NCBI GenBank assembly: GCA_949752795.1
Contig: OX457061.1
Location: forward strand, 123,834,152 to 123,898,151
Direction of reading: 5' to 3'
DNA from: Hyperoodon ampullatus
Lineage: Eukaryota; Chordata; Mammalia; Artiodactyla; Ziphiidae
Length of the DNA stretch: 64,000 nt
Shown: piece after piece, positions 12,613 to 23,199 of the stretch
Position numbering within the stretch: position 1 is the stretch's first letter
Layout of the letters: each line of letters begins with the position of its first letter
Program-made: the position numbers and the translations under genes
Notes under the pieces: generated by a model
What the model was told of the DNA's origin: nothing
What the model saw: only the letters and a program-made list of their open reading frames with translations
The model's database searches: none

Positions 12613-12690
12613 TGTAATACTCAATGCGGTAGCTGAGTATTACAGCTAACGTTAGCTGAGTATTACAGTATTACAGCTGAGTATTAACCC
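12613..12690. repeat. short hairpin plus tandem copies of agctgagtatta
   Basis: A perfect 11-base inverted repeat, tgtaatactca (12613-12623) and tgagtattaca (12634-12644), with a 10-base loop. The right arm is part of a unit tagctgagtattacag that repeats at 12630-12645 and 12653-12668, with a third shorter copy at 12675-12686. Confidence 0.9.
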
Positions 12691-13160
12691 TTCAGCTGAA
12701 ACTCCTATCCTCTGTGGATGTGGATAAATTCGTGCAGCAGTGGGCGTGCTCCCCAGACTTCGGGTAGTTCTCAGATGCCCTGAGTTCTTTCACAGAACCC
12801 CTAGGCAAAAGAACCCTGATCTGAGGCTCCACAACCCCATTCCTAGGTAAAACTCTGAAATTCAGAAAAAAATTAAGGTATAAACAGGCAGAAAAAAAGA
12901 TGAAAGAAAGGAGTATTCTCTCACCTTTTCTAATAATATTAAGCAAATAGAAGTACAATCACAGGCCAGCTGGAGAACACACAGTATCGCCTGTAAAATC
13001 TAGGATAATGAGAAGAACTTGGGGATGACCTGGATGCTTAAGGAAGAGAGAAATCACAAGCTCGGCTGGATCTTCCAGTGAGGAACAGTGCAAGTGTAAG
13101 GACACCAACAGAGAGTAGGAGCAAGGCACACTAGCAGACACATGCTGATGGGCTGACCAA
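12691..13160. other. unique sequence, no gene seen
   Basis: Two minus-strand frames of 60 and 88 codons (12692-12958, 12959-13141) abut here. Neither has a recognisable motif or coding signature. Confidence 0.45.
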
Positions 13161-13285
13161 GCCTTTATCTACACACATTTATTGAACATGTACTGTGCTA
13201 GGCAGGCTCAGAGACTGCTCAGGGACAAAGAAGAATGATGCTCAGCCCTTGTCTCAGATGAGCTCACGTAGGGGCCCTTCTCCAG
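13160..13285 (-). mobile_element. L2 3' end fragment (antisense)
   Basis: The plus strand reads cacatttattgaacatgtac, tgtgctaggcaggctcagag and gatgagctcacgtaggggcc. This is the reverse complement of the L2 3' end, whose sense strand ends in a caataaatg-type tail. Confidence 0.65.
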
Positions 13286-14085
13286 GGAGAGCCATGCATT
13301 ATATTCAGCCACAGTGGCTCACAGAGGTAAACACTGTTGGTATGCAGGATGATCCTCCACCATCCAACATCTGAAGCTATACTGACAAATACTAATTACA
13401 GTCCCCCTTTTATTTAGGTTGCTATATTTTCTGCATGGCTGATTGTTTTTACTTTATAGTAAAACATCCTGCTGGTGATTTGTGACAATGTTTGCAGGAT
13501 GATGAATTTGTACCAACCCTCAGCGCAGTTTCCAATTGGAGATTTGTCTAAGAGATTTTGTTGGGTTAAGCAAAAATAGATGTAAAATCATGATCGTTTA
13601 CATCACCAAGATCTCTAACAATAGAAATATATAAATGTTTAGTTTTGTTCTTATGTAAATAATCTATCTCCCCTGAAATCTTATGACTTCTGTGTGTTGG
13701 GAAACTCTTCTAGGGTGGAAATTTGTTGTTGAAGCCAGTGTTTCCAAACACTGACTAGTGACAACTGTCTGAAGTCATGTGCTAATGATTTTGAGAATCT
13801 GCTTAGGAACACCAATGTATGCCATAGTGTGGCAAAGAAACGGTCAAATCACCAGGACCTGGTTGTCTGGAAAGATGTAGTCTTAACCAAACAGTCCATC
13901 ACTAAACATCCATTCTTGTTGACGTGGTCAGAAAAAATGAAAATGGTGTATGTTTGCCATCTCCATGTTATAGGGTCTGCACATTGATTCACGTATGGAT
14001 ATTCAACAAATATTAACAGCTAGTACTGTAAGTAAAATTTCCCTCTTTTTAGAATCAAATGGCAATATTTTAATGTGCCTCATAA
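13286..14085. other. unique sequence, no gene seen
   Basis: No frame longer than 60 codons and no identifiable repeat. Confidence 0.5.
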
Positions 14086-14089
14086 AGCA

Positions 14090-14225
14090 TGGTAGTTGAA
14101 GAGAAAACACTTTTGTTTCTGTCACAGCACTGCTACATTCTGTTTGGGAGGAAATAGCTCAACATCAGTCAACCTCAATTTCTCTATCTATAAAATCGGG
14201 ATAATAATCTCTACCTCATTTATTT
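14090..14225 (+). mobile_element. MIR SINE
   Basis: Ordered MIR landmarks: a body with cagcactgctacattctgtt, then caacctcaatttctctatct, ataaaatcgggataataatc and tctacctcattt. Ancient, decayed, tRNA-derived SINE. Confidence 0.75.
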
Positions 14226-14229
14226 ATTG

Positions 14230-14345
14230 TGTTCATTCATTGAACAAATGCTTCATATAACTATCATGTATTGCCTAGGTTTCTGGAAATTGAGGAATGT
14301 AAAGGACAGACAAGACCCTTCATGGGACATACAGTCCAGCAGGGG
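14230..14345 (-). mobile_element. L2 3' end fragment (antisense)
   Basis: gttcattcattgaacaaatg, attgcctaggtttctggaaa and gggacatacagtccagcagg match the antisense 3' end of L2. It directly follows the MIR. Confidence 0.65.
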
Positions 14346-14415
14346 TTATAAGGATGAAAGCTGTAACTAATGGAGAATGCTCAGTGTGTAGAAAGCTTTC
14401 AATAGAAGGTACTTT

Positions 14416-14728
14416 GGGGGACTTCCCTGGTGGCCCAGTGGTAAAGAATCTGCCTTCCAATGCAGGGGACGCGGGTTTGATCCCTGGTCAGGGAACTATG
14501 ATCCCACATGCCGCAGGGCAACGAAACCCACGCGCCCCAACTACTGAGCTCACGTGCCTCAAACTACAGAGCCCACATGCCCTGGGGCCCGCGCGCCATA
14601 ACTAGAGAGAGACAACCCGCCCACCACAACGAAAGATCCCACCTGCCTCAACGAAGATCCCATAGGCTGCAACTAAGACCCAACACAGCCAAAAAATAAG
14701 AAAAAATAAATAAATAAATGTTTTTAAA
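14416..14728 (+). mobile_element. CHR SINE, long type
   Basis: Head gggacttccctggtggccca with B box gggtttgatccc, then caactaagcc-like short units (caactactgagctcacg, caaactacagagcccac, ataactagagagagac), then agacccaacacagccaaaaa and an A/T-rich tail (aataaataaataaatg). The left target copy is agaaggtacttt (14404-14415) and the right copy agaagttacttt (14729-14740). More diverged than the following copy, so inserted earlier. Confidence 0.95.
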
Positions 14729-14740
14729 AGAAGTTACTTT

Positions 14741-14947
14741 GGGGCTTCCCTGGTGACGCAGTGGTTGAGAGTCCGCCTGCCGATGCAGGGGACACGGGTT
14801 CGTGCCCTGGTCTGGGAAGATCCCACATGCTGCAGAGCGGCTGGGCCCGTGAGCCATGGCCACTGAGCCTGCACGTCCGGAGCCTGTGCTTCACAACGGG
14901 AGAGACCACAACAGTGAGAGGCCCGCGTACCGCAAAAAAAAAATTTA
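14741..14947 (+). mobile_element. CHR SINE, short type, inserted beside the previous one
   Basis: Intact head (ggggcttccctggtgacgca), B box gggttcgtgccc, GC-rich body and A tail. It sits directly after the right target copy of the 14.4-kb SINE. A third copy of the target, aaagttactttg, follows at 14949-14960. Confidence 0.97.
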
Positions 14948-14960
14948 AAAAGTTACTTTG

Positions 14961-15272
14961 TAATTATCATTTACTGATATTGTTATTACTGTCATAACAA
15001 AGAGGAAAAGGATGAGAAAAAAGCACGATAACCTGAGTCACACTGTTTGTTAGAAGAATTTTGGGGCTCACAGGGAAGGGGTAATTATTTCTTTCCATTT
15101 CTCTTTTAATGATAACTCCTATGCTTCTCTCAAAAGAAAACTGTCCTACAAATAAATGTGTCACAGCTTAGAATAATTTCAAGATGCCATTTCGAGAAGC
15201 TATCACTGAGACTTTCCTATGCTTGGTCCATCTTTTTTCTTCCTTTATATCTGAAGGACACTACCACACATG
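14961..15272. other. unique sequence, no gene seen
   Basis: A 65-codon minus-strand frame here (14967-15164) shows no recognisable feature. Confidence 0.5.
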
Positions 15273-15273
15273 G

Positions 15274-15440
15274 CAGGGTTGCAAGATTTGGTAAATAAAA
15301 ATATAGGATGACCAGTTAAATTTCAGAAAAACAATAAATGCTTTTTAGTAGGTCCCAAACGTTGCACTGTAACATGCTTATACTAAAAAAAAAAATATGC
15401 ATTGCTTATCTGAAATTCAAATATAACTCAGCAACCCTAA
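15274..15440. mobile_element. palindromic non-autonomous DNA-transposon-like relic
   Basis: Left arm: agggttgcaagatttggtaa, aaatataggatgaccagtta, aatttcagaaaaacaataaa, tttttagtaggtccc. The right arm repeats these in reverse complement: catgcttatactaaaaaa, gcattgcttatctgaaattc, aaatataactcagcaaccct. Such long palindromes without coding are typical of MER-class MITE-like elements. I do not assign a family name. Confidence 0.65.
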
Positions 15441-16955
15441 CCTATAGATAATCAAAAGGTACTCTCAGGGAAATTCTCTGACCTGTTTATTAAACATTTC
15501 TAAGATTTGCCCAATGTCAAAAATATTAACTACAGCACAAAATGGACACAGCTGACCTAGCTGTACTTCCGAACTGAGAGATGAAATCCTTTGAACTATG
15601 TCCCAATATGACATTGACATATGTCACTGGAACTGTTTTGAATGACACTAACATAGAAACAAGGATTCCTTCAGCCTTATTCCCTTTCCTTTGTGCTTGT
15701 TTTTCCAAATAAACATGCAGAAATTAATGCAACCGCACGAAAAAAAAAATGCTTGATCAAGTCTATCCCTTCCTCAAGATTCTTCAAGGCTGAGTAACAG
15801 GTGAGAGAATCAAACATGGCAAAGAGCCTGAAGAGCCCAGACTCAGCCAGCACAAGCTCCATTCCCCCTCCCCCCAGGGTGACCTGCTTGGCTACCTCTG
15901 AGTACGAGGTGCCTCCATGGGTCAGAATGAGACGCTTTTACATTCTGGGGCTAGAGGAAACCTTCTGTGGTAGCTCCACAGCACCTTCACTCTCCAAAGC
16001 AGACAAAGTCAATTAGGTCAGAGGCATCATAAATATTTGACTGAAATATTCCTATAACATGGGAATTGAGGGTGGAGTGCTTTGCTTTAAAGCCATAAAT
16101 GACTTTTGGCTGATAGTTGACAACACAGGATAAAATAAATGTCAGGTAGGGGAAGGGCTTCAGGAACAGAAGGTGCTGTCTGGAAGAATGTGAATTTTAT
16201 AGTAACGACCCAGAGTGTGAATTTTATAGCAACGATGACATCAGCAAGTTACTCAGCAGCAAAAAGAGCAGGATAGGAAGGGGTGGGGCTACTAGCAAAA
16301 ACAAAAAATCTGCGTGTAATCATCTTCAATTATATTAGTAGTGACTGGGCATCATTTGTGTCCTCCAACCTTACTCTTTCTCTAGACTCAGGGATTACCT
16401 AGTTTAACAGAGTCTGACTGGATATTATTTTCGCTCAGTGTTTAAGTTCTTATGACAAAAGATGTTATAATCATAAGTAATAATAAGAATCTTAAAAGTA
16501 CTTGTTAGAAGTAACTGCTAAGGCCAAAGAACAATCATAATCCTTATTACCATAAAATAACTTGAAGGTCTTTAGAATTTTAATACCGCCATCAGGTTAT
16601 CCTATGGCAATTTTTCCCTGTGGTTATTTTCGTTCATCAATCATTACAGTTCATATCTTCTAGAAGAGAGTTAGCATGCAACTCTATTTCTATAATACAG
16701 ACAGGAAAATGGAAATGTGGAGTGTATAAGTCATTTGCCTGAAGCTTTAGGAACTAAAATGTATAAAAACCACAGTGTTCCTATTCATAATGTCAAGTGA
16801 TTTGAATGTCACAAATATTATTCTTCAGGACTGAGAAGAGAAAGAAAATAACATTTTGATTTTCCTCCAGAGCTGGCATATTTAAAGGGAAGAGAATTAG
16901 AACAATTAAATGCATGGTCTTGTGAAAACCACTTGACTTTATAGGTTCTGAAAAC
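15441..16955. other. unique sequence with a weak MIR trace
   Basis: No supported coding frame. Short, chance-like frames overlap on both strands at 15526-16016. A faint antisense MIR signature (ataatacagacaggaaaatg, aagtcatttgcctgaagc) appears at about 16690-16760. A duplicated phrase, gtgtgaattttatagcaacg-like, occurs around 16188-16235. Confidence 0.4.
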
Positions 16956-16959
16956 GATG

Positions 16960-17135
16960 ATACATAGATAAAGGCTGGAAAAATATGCCCAAGCTACTAA
17001 GAGTGATTGCCTCTAGGTAAGAACAGGGGTTCAGAGCTGGACAGGGTGAAGATGAACACAGAGGCTTTAACTCTTCCTTTAGAATAGTTCTGCCTTGGTA
17101 CAAGCTTAAAAGTAACAATCATACATTTCTTTTGA
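16960..17135 (+). mobile_element. old L1M 3' UTR fragment
   Basis: aaaatatgcccaagctacta, agagtgattgcctctaggta and the following gggttcagagc...gatgaacacagaggc block resemble the L1M/L1ME 3' UTR ('...tatgcaccaa..gtggttatctctggg'). Decayed. Confidence 0.45.
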
Positions 17136-18115
17136 CTTAATTTTAAATGAAGCAAAGTCTTTCCCCTGGACTTTCCACTGGCATTAACAGTGGGGTGCTA
17201 TTTGCTAGCTGTCAAAATATTGGAAAGCGTTTAATACATTTATTCTTCTGTATTGCCAAGTGTGGTAGAATGTTTGCAAAACATACAGTATGTGAGCAAC
17301 AGAAAATGACTTGACTTTTACATCACCCCCTGTTCACTGCAACTGCTTTGCTACAAACATTCATGATGATAACTTACTTGAAATCATTACTGGCAACACA
17401 AGTAGGATTTTTTCCACTTGTTAATGTGTCAACATTATATCGATACTAGAAGCAAGTTTGTCATCTTTTAAAATTCGTTGTGACTCATTTTTTATCACCA
17501 ATTTAGACAACCAAATATAATGACAGCTAAACCTAAATCATTATAATAAGGCAATATCAGAATACTGTGATTCTGTATGATGGGCATGCAGACATAGTAA
17601 TTTAGTAATTTAATCCTCCAAAAAATAAATTTCATTCAATGGGATGATTTTCTTACAGATTCAGTCTAGATTGATTTGATATATATCATTATCTGCATGA
17701 AAGTCCATAACCTTCCAGGTTTTCTGCTAGTCTTCTGAATTTGTATAGCAATCATAAATATACAATTTCCTGGAAAATAATGACACAAATCCCAAGATGG
17801 AAAATTGATTATTCTACAAGTAGGTCAGTAAGAGACCAGAGCAATGCTTACCACAGCCTGTCAGGCAAGATACCTTTTATTTAGTTTTAAATTAACTTCA
17901 TGCTCCTAAATATTTTCCTGGCCTCAAATTAATTTACTGCACACAGAAAATGTCACTAGCTTTTTAGCTATAAAAAAAATCATACTTCCTATGACGTAAA
18001 GAAAAGTCTATTTTTTTCACCATGTTCCTTAGGTTGCTTTTTAACTGAGTAGTCAATTGACATCTATTAAAATTTAACACCTGCTAAATTCTAAAGACCC
18101 CATTAGGTTAGGGGT
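17136..18115. other. AT-rich unique sequence, no gene seen
   Basis: No frame above 60 codons and no repeat I can identify. Confidence 0.5.
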
Positions 18116-18116
18116 G

Positions 18117-18171
18117 TTCTCTCTCCTCTCTCTCTCTTTCCCTCTCTCTTTTTTTCTCTCTCTCTCTTTCA
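18117..18171. repeat. (CT)n low-complexity tract
   Basis: Imperfect polypyrimidine tract of CT units with interspersed T and C runs, about 55 bases. Confidence 0.9.
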
Positions 18172-18213
18172 GATCTCATGAAGGGCTTTGAAGTACGGAT
18201 CAAGAAGAAATTT

Positions 18214-18424
18214 CTTTTTTTTTTTTTTTTTTGTGGGACACAGGCCTCTCACTGTTGTGGCCTCTTCCGTTGCGGAGCACAGGCTCCAGACGCGCAGGCT
18301 CAGCGGCCATGGCTCACGGGCCCAGCTGCTCCGCGGCATGTGGGATCTTCCCGGACCAGGGCACGAACCCGTGTCCCCTGCATTGGCAGGCGGACTCTCA
18401 ACCACTGTGCCACCAGGGAAGCCC
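18214..18424 (-). mobile_element. CHR SINE, short type, with target-site duplication
   Basis: Minus-strand copy with head at the right end (gggcttccctggtggcacag), B box, GC body and long T run (A tail) on the left. Target-site duplication aagaaattt at 18205-18213 and 18425-18433. All long frames crossing it (99-128 codons) are SINE read-through, not genes. Confidence 0.97.
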
Positions 18425-18433
18425 AAGAAATTT

Positions 18434-19390
18434 GTTTTATACTTCAGATTGCACTTCAGATTTATTTCCTGGCAAAGAACTACATAATAAATCACAGAAT
18501 TTGTTTGGTCTAAAGAATAAAGCCCTGGAATATTTTAGCTCAGATGAGCTCCTAGCCAAAGGAATAAAAAAAATATTTCTGGTCATTGTCATAGACATGC
18601 ACGCACTTCTTTGGTAGGGATTCAGTTCCTACTCAGAAATGTTGTGTGTTTTTGTGAGGTCCGGGCACCCATGTTTTCCTCTTTCAAAGGAAGGGCTGGA
18701 TCTCTTTAGGACCTTATGTAAATCTTCTTTTCTCAGCTTCATTTAGATTTGGTTGGGTCTGATTGGATTAGGTCAACACTCTCATCCTCTTGACTCATCG
18801 GAGTCCTCATTGACAAACCCAAGGAGGGGACCATCAACCCGACCAGCTATTGAAAGCTCAGATGTTTGCCAAGCTCTCAAGAAAGAGACAAACTGAGGAG
18901 TCTGTTTCTTCCTCTGGATTAGGTTGTGTGAGAATATGACCATTAGAACTGCTGCAACCATTTTATGGCAACAAAGGGTGCCCTACAACTACACAGAGAG
19001 ACAGAGAAAAACCCAGTGTTTAGGGTAAGAGCCAGGAGATCAAACGTCGCCTGAAGCTATGACTGTCACTGGACATTAAACTTACGTAATTCAATAATTC
19101 CCCATCACGCTATTTTTTCTTACGCTTTTTTTAACTTTGAAGTTTACTTTGAGCATAAGCAAAGATTTCTAAAGAAACATATTATTATAATCATAAAAGC
19201 ACACAGGAAAAACACTGATATATTCTTACTGAGGTTAAGGTTCAAAGAACATAATCATGAGAAATTCATCGCAATATAGTTACCAGACCAAAAAAAAAAA
19301 TCTGCAATAAGTACGGACTTGACAAACAAACATGCATTAATTCAGAAAGTAGGCTAGTTAATGAAAATAAATTTCAACTTGCAATCCTAT
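18434..19390. other. unique sequence, no gene seen
   Basis: No supported frame and no recognised repeat. Confidence 0.5.
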
Positions 19391-19405
19391 AAAGAACTCT
19401 TTGTT

Positions 19406-19612
19406 GGGCCTCCCTGGTGGCGCAGTGGTTGAGAGTCCGCCTGCCGATGCAGGGGATACGGGTTCGTGCCCCGGTCTGGGAGGATCCCATATGCCGCGGA
19501 GCGGCTGGGCCCGTGAGCCATGGCTGCTGAGCCTGCGCGTCCGGAGCCTGTGCTCCGCAACGGGAGAGGCCACAACAGTGAGAGGCCCGCATACCACAAA
19601 AAAAAAAAAAAA
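19406..19612 (+). mobile_element. CHR SINE, short type, perfect 15-base target-site duplication
   Basis: Head gggcctccctggtggcgcag, B box gggttcgtgcc, the full GC-rich body and an A tail of about 18. Target copies aaagaactctttgtt at 19391-19405 and 19613-19627 are identical, which suggests a recent insertion. Confidence 0.98.
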
Positions 19613-19714
19613 AAAGAACTCTTTGTTAGTAAGTGTATGTTCCCAGAAATTCATATCATTCACCAACCTACCCCCTCCCATGGGTACAGTCACAATCTTA
19701 TTTGTGACTGAGTA

Positions 19715-19868
19715 AAAGGTAATCACCAAGGGGGGAAAGCGGGGGTGTGGGAGGAATTGGGAGATTGGGATTGACACATATACGCTAATATGTATAAAAT
19801 AGATAACTAATAAGAACCTGCTGTATAAAAAATAAAGAAAATAAAATTCAACGATTCCAAAAAAAAGT
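19715..19868 (+). mobile_element. L1 3' end fragment
   Basis: gaattgggagattgggattg, acacatatac, aaatagataactaataagaa and cctgctgtat form the cetartiodactyl L1 3' UTR in sense orientation, then an early A-rich tail with aaaataaagaaaataaaa. Compared with the copy at 30.45 kb it lacks the distal part (aactctact...aacactgtaaa), so it is 3'-shortened or internally deleted. Confidence 0.85.
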
Positions 19869-19869
19869 A

Positions 19870-20325
19870 ATCATAAAAAATTATGCCTTTCTTGTTTGAC
19901 AATGAGTAAAATTTCTAGTAAGAGGGAGACCAAGTAACTTTGGATAAAGAATTATATGCTATGGGACATATAAAAATTTTTTTTAATTAAGAAGAAATAA
20001 AAGAATTATATGTTATTCTCTTTTCAAAGGTCCTCTGTTGCAAGATAAGAAAAAATTACGTACAGTTCAGGATATACTAACATCACCAGAGGACCGTTTC
20101 TAGGCAAGTGGTATTTGAAATAAATTTACCAAAGGTCTGTTAAGAATCGCATTGACAGGCATCCGCAGCTCCTGCCCCAGTAACTCATGTGTCCCCACTG
20201 TGTCCCTTCTTTTACAATCATCTTAACTATCTTAATCATCTTAATTATCATAATTTGACTTTCTCCCTAAGGTTTCCACAAAAGCCTCTGCAAATGCAAT
20301 CCAATAACCTCATGCTCTCCGAAGA
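19870..20325. other. AT-rich unique sequence, no gene seen
   Basis: No supported frame. Contains short repeats of cttaa(t/c)tatc around 20219-20250. Confidence 0.5.
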
Positions 20326-20329
20326 GTTC

Positions 20330-20935
20330 TCCCCTTTTAATCCAGCCATCCCTCTGCTGCCAAAGTGATCTTTCCAATTCAGACCATGTCTCTTCACCAC
20401 GGAAAATCTGTAATGACCTCCCCTTGCCGTACAGCATCAAGCTAAAATCTTTGTCTTTCACGGTCTTATGGACTTACTTGTCCAGTTCCATCTCTGCCAG
20501 TTCTTATCTTGAATTGTCCATGTCGGCCGTGCTGAACTCCTCAGAGCCCCTCCACACACCAGGCTCACACACTCCTGTGGCTTTTCCGTCTGCCTGGATC
20601 ATTATTCTCTCCCCCCACCACCCCACTCCATCTCCTACCTTTCACTGAGAATAATCCACCTGACAAACTTTGATTCATCTCTCAACACGCACGCTAATGA
20701 TACTGATATGTCTCTTATGTAGCCCACCTCCCTTGACAAGCCGGTTTTAAGTGTTCTTTCTTTGTGTACACCTCGATTTTCTATTGATTGTTTTCTTGTT
20801 TCTCTAGAAACAAGATTATGAAGTTCATCAAGGAGAAACATTCAGTCCTTTATCTGTGAATTCTTGACGTCTAGAACTATGCCTAAAATATAGTCCTAAC
20901 TGAAGCTGGATATTCTGATATTCTCACATTGCTCA
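20330..20935 (+). mobile_element. L2 LINE fragment
   Basis: About 600 bases with L2 landmarks in sense order: ctgccaaagtgatctttcca, agaccatgtctcttcaccac, the aaaatctgtaatgacctccc block, agcatcaagctaaaatcttt, tggcttttccgtctgcctgg and later 'ctagaactatgcc'. This is the L2 ORF 3' part and UTR, ancient and broken. Confidence 0.8.
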
Positions 20936-21350
20936 TGACTTTCCTGTCACTTACAATGCACAGAAGAGGATCATAGCATCTGCATCCTCCTACATTGTTT
21001 CTAGGACATTCCACACAACTCTACTACTGTAGCCTCCCTTCTTTTAGCCTGCTGATATATTCTAACAGTCCTTGTGATGGGCCATCGTGGACCTTGTGAT
21101 GGATTAATGGACCATCTACTTATCCCATCACCTTCGTGGACAACTTGGACTCTGCCTTCTTCACCAAAAAAACTTCTGCTCCAGTCCTTCTAGACCCCAG
21201 AAACTGCACAAAGATGACCTGCTATGTAGCCTAAACCCTGGTGTCCGTACCACTCCACATTATAAATGTGATATATTTCCAAAATATAAAGATGCTCAAA
21301 TACCTATGCAGTACTATAAGAAACCAGCTGTCTTCTATCATTTATATTTT

Positions 21351-21397
21351 TTTTCTAACTAACACAGATGACTGCAAATGTTCTTTGTTGTCTGCAA
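21351..21397 (+). repeat. 48-base direct repeat, copy A
   Basis: Starts ttttctaactaacacagatg and ends tgttctttgttgtctgcaa. Matches 22536-22583 at about 44 of 48 positions. Confidence 0.9.
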
Positions 21398-22535
21398 ACC
21401 CTGTTTGATGTGTATCCTTACATGTACTGATTTTCTATAATCAATACAGGTGTGAAAAAATTATACCTTTCCCCAGTCCTTTATCTATAATTAGTTTTAC
21501 CTGATGCCATATTGAAAATGAAAAGGTGAATTAGCTAGTTTCTCATTATTCTGTCAAATTTGATTGATTGTTTTGATGTAATGGTAGCACAGATAGCAAA
21601 GTATAATTTACTGTGACCTGGAACTGTTAGAAAATGTTTTTGCTTGAACTTGTCGTTTTAAAAATCTTTTGTTCACTATAAATTGAAATATTCCGTTTAT
21701 TATTTGTTTTGATTTTTTTTAATTTTCTTATTTTCCACCTTAATATGTCTAAATAACAATTTTATGGTGGTAATTAAAGAAAATCTTGCAGACTTTCTGT
21801 AGTTTGACAACCTTATGGGCTTAAAAAAGAGACAGTTGAATAAAAGGATATTCCTTTTGGTTCTGAGAGTCTATTATTCAACTTGTTCACATTTCTGTGT
21901 TATTGTCAATCTATTATAATAAGTTCATTTCCACAGAAGTGATCCTGAAATCTACAAATATGTCACCAGCATTCCAAAAATTTACGAAGGACTACTCAGA
22001 AGCACATAAGGCAATATCAAAGTCATCAATACAAGTGTAAAGGTATCTACAGTTTTCATCTGGGCAACAAATGAAACAAGAAAACTCCCTGAAAACTATC
22101 CATGAGACACCTAGCTCCATTAACATTTGCAACCAAAGAAGGGTCCCCGAAATGAATATATATAAACATAAATATCAAGATTAATTTTGTAGAAAAAAAA
22201 TTCCTACTTTTAAGTATTTCTTTGTAAGAAATACATGTCAACAAAGTGTGATGGGAAACTAAAGGGGCTAGTGAAGGTACATGACATGATGCTAACATAA
22301 GAAAACAAGGAAAAAGAGAACTCAAGGAAGTAAGGTGAGTGACCATAGCAGAGACGGTGATAAAGGTCAGATCTGCATTCCCAGTCTTTAGTTAGGACAC
22401 CCCATGGTGGGCCATACAGTCATGGACAGAGGACCTCAAATCTGTATTTTATTTTTCAACTAAATAACACATTCTTCCACAGATACATTCTTCTATTTAT
22501 AAACGTATGGAGTGCCTTTTATCATTAACAAATTG

Positions 22536-22583
22536 TTTTCCTAACTACCACAGATGACTGTAAAGGTTCTTTGTTGTCTGCAA
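22536..22583 (+). repeat. 48-base direct repeat, copy B
   Basis: Starts ttttcctaactaccacagat and ends gttctttgttgtctgcaa. Flanks differ from copy A apart from a possible tttatcatt just upstream. Confidence 0.9.
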
Positions 22584-22624
22584 CTCTCTATATAAATTAT
22601 ATTTTCAATTCAAATAATTTATCT

Positions 22625-22822
22625 GCACCACTTACACACTGCATAACACTGATCATGCCACTTAACTTCTCAGCATCTCAGTTTCCTCTTCTCTAAAATG
22701 AGAATAAGAGCAATCTCTAATATTATCTACTACATCAGATTGTTTTTGAAGATCAAATGAAATAGTGCATGTAAAGGACTTAAAATTATGTTGCAACATA
22801 GTAATAAACACTAGCTTTTGAC
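22625..22822 (+). mobile_element. MIR SINE
   Basis: catgccacttaacttctcag, catctcagtttcctcttctc, aaaatgagaataagagcaat, agatcaaatgaaatagtgca and tgtaaaggacttaaa follow MIR order almost from the middle to the 3' end. Confidence 0.85.
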
Positions 22823-23199
22823 CTTTCTTCCTATTAAAGAATTTTGAGTGAGGGAGTGAAATCTTTCTATGCTCCAGGAAAAATATTTTGGCCATAGGCT
22901 ATAAGAAGTCTTAGTGAAATGAAATAAAAAGAACAAAATGAATTTGGTAACTAAGGAGATTACTTTTGGCTTCACAGAGAAGGTTTCAGTTGAGAGGTAA
23001 GAAGAAATCCAACTGTCAGAGAAACAACTACAAATAAAACCAACTGCGACTTCTTAAGGGAGAAAATAGTTTCTGGAATATGTAACCATTTCAAATAATA
23101 CTGATTTTAAATGAAAATGGATTCACAAATGGTTGGACATTTCTGTGAGAGACTGAACATAGATGGCTATTAAGAAAAGCACACATAACATGCTAACAA

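Larger units (their letters stand above)
20936..22620. other. unique sequence with one member of a short duplicated motif
   Basis: No supported coding frame. Holds copy A (21351-21397) of a 48-base motif whose second copy lies at 22536-22583, reported separately. Confidence 0.5.

Noticed and set aside
12613..12690. CRISPR-like array
   Set aside because: Units are short, overlapping and not separated by regular unique spacers, and the host is a mammal.
14416..14948. Possible functional tRNA genes at the CHR SINE heads
   Set aside because: A and B boxes are present but the bodies and A tails are SINE; no complete tRNA cloverleaf with an acceptor end is present.
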